Assembly (NCBI RefSeq): GCF_029168945.1
Contig: NC_083608.1
Location: 16,386,136 to 16,450,135 of the forward strand
Direction of reading: 5' to 3'
Origin: Cannabis sativa
Lineage: Eukaryota; Streptophyta; Magnoliopsida; Rosales; Cannabaceae
Length of the DNA: 64,000 nucleotides
Below, in pieces: positions 60,644 through 64,000 of this stretch (positions are counted from its first letter, which is position 1; each line of letters starts with the position of its first letter). The position numbers and the translations under genes are program-made. Below the pieces are notes generated by a model. It worked only from the letters and a program-made list of their open reading frames with translations. It searched no databases and was not told the origin of the DNA.

Positions 60644-62484
60644 CTTGAGCTACCAGAAGAGCCAAAACCCGCGTCTAACAAATTGGAAGAAATTAATTTA
60701 TCAAAAAATCCCGAAGAGAAAAAACTTGTGTTCATTTCTACCGACTTACCTGTAGCTATACGAGCTGAGTTGATGGAGCTATTATACAAATATCGAAATG
60801 TGTTTGCTTGGACATACAAAGATATGCCTGGGCTAGATCCTAAACTAGTCACTCACAAATTGAGCACGCTACAGGAAGCAAAACCAGTAAAGCAAACCTC
60901 AAGGAATTACAGGCCAGAGGTACAACTTCAAATCAATGCAGAAATTGAAAAATTACTAAAAGCAAGATTTATTCGTACATGCAAGCATCCAATATGGTTG
61001 GCTAACATAGTTCTAGTAAAGAAAAAGAATGGGAAAATAAGAATCTGTTTGATTACCGAGATCTTAATAAAGCTTGTCCAAAGGACGACTTTCCATTGCC
61101 AAATCCTGATACTTTAATTGATGCATTAGCAAATTGTGAGATGTTTTCTTTCATGGATGGGTTTAGCGAATATAATCAAATTCAGATGTCTCCAGAAGAT
61201 GCAGAGAAAACGGCGTTTCGAACCCCGTTCGGAAACTTCTACTACACTGTCATGCCATTTGGTTTGAAAAACGCTAGGGCCACCTATCAAAGAGCAATGA
61301 CGGGAATATTCCATGATATGATACATGAGAACGTAGAAGTGTATGTTGATGATATCATCGTCAAATCCCAAAAAAAATTTAATCACATTCGCGATCTCGA
61401 GAGAGCATTCCAAAGGTGTGAAAGATACAAACTTAAAATGAATCCTCTTAAATGTACCTTTGGTGTGAGCGCAGGAAAATTCTTAGGGTTTGTTGTTCAC
61501 AAAAAGGGTATAAGCATAGATGAAGACAAAACTAAGGCTATATTAGCCATGGGAGCACCACAGTCAGCAAAAGAACTAAAAAGCTTCCTTGGAAAAGTAT
61601 CATACTTACGACGTTTTATACCAGCTTTGGCGGAACTCACAAATCCACTACAGGCCATAATGCTGAAGGGTGTATCATTTTGTTCGGGAGAAAGACAGCA
61701 AAATTCATTTGACAGGATTAAAAGTGTGTTGTCTTCTCCTCAGGTTATGATGTCACCAGTACAAGGAGTACCATTGCTATTGTATTTAGCTGTTACCGAG
61801 ACATCTATCGGGACACTGTTAGCACAAGAAGTCGAAGGGAAAGAAAAGCATGTGTATTATCTTAGCCAAAAACTGAAAGGCACCGAGACAAATTACCCCT
61901 ATGTTGAAAAACAATGTTTGGCTTTGGTATACACCGCTCAACGATTACGACATTACTTAGTAGCACATAAAGTAATAGTGATGACCAAGGCAGATCCCAT
62001 AAGATTTATGTTAAACAAACCTATACCTTCTAGTAGAATAGCCCGGTGGATACTAATGCTTAGCGAGTTTGATATCACTGTCATGTATCCAAAGGCACAG
62101 AAAAGTCAGGCCTTATCTGATCTATTGGCATATTTACCTGATAATGATGAAAACTTACTCATGGATGAAATCCCTGGGGAGTTACCTGAGGCTATGATTT
62201 GCAATGAGAAAACACAAGAATGGTGGGCAATAACATTTGAGGGGTCGTCAACCACTAAAGGAGGAGGTGCAGGAATAGTATTAACTGATCCTATGGGTAA
62301 GAATCATATTCAAGCTTATAAGTTATCGTTTGACTGTACTAACAATGAAGCTGAGTATGAGGCACTTATTCTGGGAATCACGGTCGCGCTAAAAATGGAA
62401 GCCAGCAAAGTTGTGATTAGAGGAGACTCCAAACTTGTTATCCAGCAAGTCAAAGGGGAATTTGTTGTGAAAGAGCCATCATAG
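60644..62484 (+). pseudogene. Tat-element reverse transcriptase, RNase H and archaeal-type RNase H
   Basis: A frame with its first Met at 60683 gives the start of reverse transcriptase (FAWTYKDMPGLDP, WLANIVLVKKKNGKIRIC) and is lost near 61045. The second frame, 61096-62484, carries FMDGFSEYNQIQM, the catalytic VEVYVDDIIVKSQ, RNase H (LYLAVTETSIGTLLAQE) and the second RNase H (WWAITFEGSST...NNEAEYEALILG...VIRGDSKLVIQQVKGEF). A TAG at 62482-62484 ends it. Confidence 0.9.
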
Positions 62485-64000
62485 GCAATATATCGAACAA
62501 TGGTCCAAGAGCTAGCAAAGAATTTTGAGGAATGTCAATTCGAGCATATGCCTCGAACACAAAATAGGTACGCCGATGCTTTGGCTACTATGGCTTCAAA
62601 AATTGAGGTATCAGAAATCCAAAACTTGACATTTAAAATAGTCAATCGAAAGTGTTCAATCACCTCGGGGTATGGAAAAGAGTCTGCCAGCAAGAAGTGG
62701 ACACAACAAATGATTGATAAGCTCGCGAAATTGAAAAAGACTCATCTCAAAGAGATGCAACGCTTTGTTGTTATAGGTGGGACACTTTATTACCGATCAT
62801 CGGATGGGGTGTTAGCAAGATGTTTAGACCAAGAGGAAATCTCTACTCAGATGGAAGAAATTCATAATGCTGCCTGTGGAGTCGAAGGTCCCAAATTATC
62901 AAGAAGATTACAAAGGGCCGGTTATTTTTGGCTAGAAATGGAGGAAGATGCTGCAAGATTGCAAAAAGATTGTCCACAATGTCAACTCTTATTTAATAAC
63001 CATGAGGCAATTTTGATAACCGAAGATTACGATTGGAAGAGACCATATAAAGAATATTTATGGGACAAAATAACACCATGTGATAAGAAAGAAAAAGAAA
63101 AACTACTCAGACACATTAGTAAGTATTTCTTGAAAACAGATGATGACCTCTACCGCAAAGGATTCAATTGGAAATTATTGCGTTGCATTTGGAAGGAAGA
63201 AGCCAATGAAGTAATGGAGGAAGTCCATCGCGGGGATTGTGGTGAACATCAAGGAGGAAGAAAATTATATGAAGAAATTGTTCGTATAGGATATTATTGG
63301 CCGACCATGGAAGCGGACGCCATGAAATTCGCAAAAGAATGTCAAAAATGCCAAATTTTTGGAGACAAAATCCATGCGCCAGCTATCCCTCTCCAATCCA
63401 TCACCACCCCTTGGCCTTTTCACACTTGGGCTATGGACCTCATAGGCCCAATCTCGCCACCCTCTCAGGGAAGAATTTGGATTTTAGCCGCAACAGAGTG
63501 TTTCACAAAATGGTCAGAAGCAATCCCATTGAAAAAGGCCTCTACAGAAGCTGTGGCCACCTTCATCTTAGAACACATCATTTGTCGTTTCGGAATTCCA
63601 AAAAGAATCTTGTCAGATAATGGCACGCCATTCACCGGCAAAGCGACAAAAAAGTTACTAGAAGATTATCAAATTTTTCATGGAAAATCAACCAGGTACT
63701 ACCCGCAAGGAAATGGCATAGCAGAAGCGTTTAATAAGCTATTGCTGGGGGTATTAAGTCGTATGGTACATGACAGTCCCACAATTTGGCATGAATTCAT
63801 TCCTCTGGCTTTATGGGCCTATCGTACCTCAAAACGTGGGTCTACAGGGTTTACACCGTTCTCCGTAGTGTATGGATCTGGAGCGGTATTGCCTGCCGAA
63901 ATAGCTGTGTCGTCAGCTAGGCTAGCCATGTCTGCAGGAATGGATGTACATCAAGCACGGTTAGAAGAATTAGAATTAATTGATGAACGTCGAGAAAAAG
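62485..64000 (+). pseudogene. Tat-element integrase, same frame after a stop, running off the window
   Basis: Directly after the TAG the same frame is open for 505 codons to the window end. It starts inside the second RNase H (MPRTQNRYADALATMAS). Two HHCC-type zinc-binding segments follow (IHNAACGVEGPKL...CPQCQLL and VHRGDCGEHQGGR...CQKCQIF, about 140 residues apart). The integrase core has first Asp in WAMDLIGPI, second in LSDNGTPFTG and Glu in GIAEAFNKLL. The downstream end is outside the window. Confidence 0.88.

Larger units (their letters stand above)
48688..64000 (+). mobile_element. Tat-lineage Ty3/gypsy retrotransposon, internal region, split by gypsy-2 and cut by the window end
   Basis: Order on the + strand: primer site, Gag, protease, [gypsy-2 at 51299-60638], reverse transcriptase, RNase H, a second archaeal-type RNase H, integrase. 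The second RNase H is diagnostic of the Tat lineage (Tat/Ogre/Retand). Frame breaks near 49630, 50760 and 61045 and a stop at 62482-62484 show that it is defective. The 3' end and 3' LTR lie beyond 64000. Confidence 0.9.

Overview
This is nuclear DNA of a flowering plant, most likely a eudicot. The evidence is two intron-containing host genes of plant families (an F-box/DUF295-type gene and a three-RRM hnRNP-Q/LIF2-type gene), plant-type Mutator, Ty1/copia and Ty3/gypsy elements, and a small insertion of plastid psbA. I cannot name the species from sequence alone. Most of the window is transposable elements nested inside each other, with sharp target-site duplications (TSDs) that fix the order of events.

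Region 1 (727-30202) is one large autonomous-type Mutator-like element (MULE). It has ~60 bp terminal inverted repeats (TIRs) flanked by an 8-bp direct repeat, ATTAAGAA. It carries two convergent genes: on the + strand a DUF1985 + ULP1-type cysteine protease gene (seven exons, 795 codons once the insertion is discounted), and on the - strand a MuDR-type transposase with SWIM and CCHC zinc motifs. A third, small Cys-rich ORF (28965-29324) has its own TATA box. The non-coding ends hold dense arrays of a TGTCGA/TATCGA word. A Sirevirus-like Ty1/copia element (3651-24084, TSD AGAGG) sits in exon 4 of the protease gene. A Tekay/Del-like Ty3/gypsy element (gypsy-1, 5386-14867, TSD AGAAG) sits in the third ORF of that copia element.

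Region 2 (30203-39912) is AT-rich intergenic DNA. It holds three small non-autonomous MULEs with perfect 9-bp TSDs, a psbA-derived plastid fragment, and a miniature LTR element with three LTR copies.

Region 3 (39913-46860) is the host gene island: the F-box gene (+) and the hnRNP-Q-like gene (-, eight coding exons), convergent, with a 223-bp tandem duplication upstream of the hnRNP start codon.

Region 4 (about 47.9 kb to the end) is a Tat-lineage Ty3/gypsy element on the + strand (arginine-tRNA-like primer site, second archaeal-type RNase H) that runs off the window. It is split by a second gypsy of the same family as gypsy-1 (gypsy-2, 51299-60638, TSD GATCA).

The most interesting hypothesis is in region 1. 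The MULE encodes a DUF1985/ULP1 protein and carries about 60 copies of a 6-bp CpG word confined to its non-coding ends. This recalls Arabidopsis VANDAL elements, whose VANC anti-silencing proteins recognise short motifs repeated in their own element. All exon boundaries here are my own splice-site readings and have not been tested against transcripts.
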